Shown here piece after piece: positions 62,287 through 64,000 of a stretch of 64,000 nucleotides of DNA; position 1 is the stretch's first letter, and every line of letters starts with the position of its first letter. The stretch is from Methylobacterium sp. DB0501 (GTDB taxonomy: Bacteria > Pseudomonadota > Alphaproteobacteria > Rhizobiales > Beijerinckiaceae). The stretch is taken from the NCBI RefSeq assembly GCF_011043735.1, contig NZ_JAAKGV010000014.1, positions 62,001 to 126,000 of the forward strand. Reading direction: 5' to 3'. A model generated the notes under the pieces. It had not been told where the DNA came from and did not search any database. It was given only the letters and a program-made list of their open reading frames with translations. Both the position numbers and the translations under genes were made by a program.

Positions 62287-64000
62287 ATGGCTCCCAGGCG
62301 CAGGACCGGCCGGAACACCGGTGCGGCGGCGACCCTCGCGGTGCTGCTGGCCGCGCAAGCTGGCCTGTCGGGGGTGCGGGCCGAGGGGGTGGCCGCGTCG
62401 CCCGCGACCGGCGCGACCGTCGCGAGCGTGCCCGACCCGGGGTCCTCCGACCAGGTGACCTCCGCTCCGGCAACGCCCGCTCCGGCGATCACCATCATCC
62501 CGGATAACCCGGCCTCGCCTCCGGCCGGGGTGCAACAGCCCACGGCGACCGCGCCCGAGGCCGCCCCGGTCCAGCCCGCCGCCCTGCCGGGCGCCACCGT
62601 TCCGGGCACTCCCGCGCCTGCCCCGGCCGACGCGCCGGCGGCACCGGTGGAGAGCGCGGCCCCCGCCCTGCCCCCGCCCGCCCCCGGCGACCCGGTGGCC
62701 GAGGTGGTGGCGGTGCGCCTCGCCGACCCGAATTTCAGCCTGATCCGCCGCCTCTCCACCAAGCAGCGCGAGGCAATGCAGGCCTTCTACGCGCTCGGCG
62801 CGTTCAAGTCGGTCTGGCTCACCGAGACCGGCTGGTCGGACGCCGCCAAGGCGGTGATCGCCCGGCTGCAGGCGGCGGGCGAGGACGGGCTCGATCCCCT
62901 CGCCTACCCGATTCCGCTCCTCGACCCCCCCCATGCCAAGCCCGCCGACCTCGCCGAGGCCGACCTGAAGCTCTCGGCCGCCGCGGTCCTGTATGCCCGC
63001 GACGCCCGCGGCGGGCGCCTCGAACCCTCGCGTCTGTCGCGCTTCATCACCCCGAAGCTCGACCTGCCCGGGGCCGACGCGGTGCTGACCCGCCTGACCC
63101 CGGCGGGGTCGAATGCCGGCTCCCTGCTCCAGGCCTACAACCCGGGCCAGCCCGGCTACCTCGCCCTCAAGGCGAAGCTCGCGTCGTTGCGCGCCCAGCA
63201 GCCGAACCGCGCCGTGCCGATGGTGCGCCTGCCGAAGGGTCCGGCGCTGAAGACCGGCATGCGCGATCCCCGGGTGCCGCTGATCCGCGCCCGGTTCGGC
63301 CTCGGCGGCGCCTCCGACGCCACCGCCTACGACGAGGGCGTGGCCACCGCCGTCGCGAGCTTCCAGCGCGAGCGCGGGATGAAGGCGAGCGGCATCCTCG
63401 ATCCCGCGACCGTGGCGGCTCTGGCCGGTGCCGCGCCGGGCAAGCAGGAAGCCGACATCCTCGCCAACATGGAGCGCTGGCGCTGGCTGCCGGCCGATCT
63501 CGGCCGCACCCACGTCTTCGTCAACATCCCCGAATACAAGGTGCGGGTGATCCGCGACGGCCGCGTCCTCGACGAATCCCGGGTGATCGTCGGCAAGCCC
63601 GATTCGCCGACGCCGATCTTCTCGGGCGAGATGACCTACGCGGTGGTCAACCCGTCCTGGACGGTGCCGCCCTCGATCCTCAAGAGCCAGTTCCTGCCCG
63701 GCCTCGCCCGCGACCCGAACTACGCGGCGCGCCTCGGCTACCAGGTGGTGAAGCGCGGCAACGGCATCGCCATCCGGCAGCCGCCGGGCGAGCGCAACGC
63801 GCTGGGCTTCATCAAGTTCATGTTCCCCAACGACCACGCGGTCTACCTGCACGACACGCCGAACCGCAGCCTGTTTTCCCGCTTCGAGCGGGCGCTGAGC
63901 CACGGCTGCGTGCGCGTCGACGATCCGTTCCGCTTCGCGCAGGTCGTGCTCGGGCCGCGCTGGCCGACGGAGCGGCTGAAGGCGCTGATCGGCAAGGGCG
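62287..64000 (+). CDS. L,D-transpeptidase (YcbB/LdtD type), 3' end missing
   Basis: The gene runs off the right edge after about 571 residues. It encodes an exported peptidoglycan L,D-transpeptidase that forms 3-3 cross-links: signal peptide (TLAVLLAAQAGLSGVRA), a long Ala/Pro-rich linker (to about residue 150), the scaffold domain typical of YcbB, a peptidoglycan-binding domain (LIRARFGLGGASDATAYDEGVATAVASFQRERGMKASGILD), and the YkuD catalytic domain with YLHDTPNRSLFSRFERALSHGCVRVDDP (His539, Cys541). GAGGAGAGGA lies just before the ATG. Only the last few dozen residues should be missing. Confidence 0.93.
   Translation, partial: MAPRRRTGRNTGAAATLAVLLAAQAGLSGVRAEGVAASPATGATVASVPDPGSSDQVTSAPATPAPAITIIPDNPASPPAGVQQPTATAPEAAPVQPAALPGATVPGTPAPAPADAPAAPVESAAPALPPPAPGDPVAEVVAVRLADPNFSLIRRLSTKQREAMQAFYALGAFKSVWLTETGWSDAAKAVIARLQAAGEDGLDPLAYPIPLLDPPHAKPADLAEADLKLSAAAVLYARDARGGRLEPSRLSRFITPKLDLPGADAVLTRLTPAGSNAGSLLQAYNPGQPGYLALKAKLASLRAQQPNRAVPMVRLPKGPALKTGMRDPRVPLIRARFGLGGASDATAYDEGVATAVASFQRERGMKASGILDPATVAALAGAAPGKQEADILANMERWRWLPADLGRTHVFVNIPEYKVRVIRDGRVLDESRVIVGKPDSPTPIFSGEMTYAVVNPSWTVPPSILKSQFLPGLARDPNYAARLGYQVVKRGNGIAIRQPPGERNALGFIKFMFPNDHAVYLHDTPNRSLFSRFERALSHGCVRVDDPFRFAQVVLGPRWPTERLKALIGKG

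Overview
The window is a 64-kb stretch of very GC-rich (roughly 70%) alphaproteobacterial chromosome. The gene set fits a Rhizobiales bacterium of the Methylobacterium/Methylorubrum type: MucR and IalB family proteins, a RegB/RegA (ActS/ActR) redox pair, an intracellular PHA depolymerase, a LOV-domain kinase, OpgD, a symporter-fused hybrid kinase, and intergenic palindromes of the GTCATCCCGGG type. The genus is an inference from family content and composition. Nearly all of the window looks like ordinary chromosome. I see no prophage, integrase, transposase, CRISPR array, rRNA operon or toxin-antitoxin pair.

Layout: (1) 1-7139: the 5' two thirds of gltB (glutamate synthase, cut by the left edge), a threonine aldolase, a palindromic element, an exported carboxymuconolactone-decarboxylase-like protein and a proline-rich exported protein. 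(2) 7140-12200: an ABC importer of the branched-chain amino acid class in which the LivM permease and LivG ATPase are fused, preceded by four 17-bp direct repeats. (3) 12249-18072: a DUF333 protein, a phytase-like esterase, a blue-light LOV hybrid histidine kinase, two identical tandem tRNA-Pro(CGG) genes, a MucR-type regulator without zinc ligands and a methyltransferase. (4) 18275-25414: an M23 peptidase, a DJ-1/PfpI protein, gluQ and alkA head to head, a carboxylesterase, an HpcH/HpaI aldolase and purC. (5) 25478-30854: a translationally coupled surface or envelope cluster (IalB protein, exported protein, two large GT2 glycosyltransferases). (6) 31071-37390: a YgjP-type metalloprotease, phaZ, regB-regA and a gamma-glutamyltransferase. 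(7) 37556-46227: opgD and a glycogen/glucan block (glgP diverging from a GH13 glucosidase and glgA). (8) 46270-46836: a compact zinc-stress operon, an SmtB/ArsR repressor plus metallothionein with a visible promoter/operator. (9) 46934-51344: a symporter-fused hybrid kinase facing a LexA/CI-like repressor that lacks the catalytic serine, separated by a chain of hairpins. (10) 51495-64000: a DUF952 protein, pyrD, a methyltransferase, a DUF6460-MATE-GFA operon, an esterase, a DMT transporter, an M3 oligopeptidase, an NtrC-family regulator and an L,D-transpeptidase cut by the right edge.

The clearest self-contained system is the metallothionein operon: the repressor has a complete alpha-5 zinc site, the operator overlaps the promoter, and the two genes share an ATGA junction. 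The least understood block is the four-gene glycosyltransferase/exported-protein cluster at 25478-30241. I did not find a system that I can confidently call undescribed; the best candidates are listed as findings with tests that would decide them.
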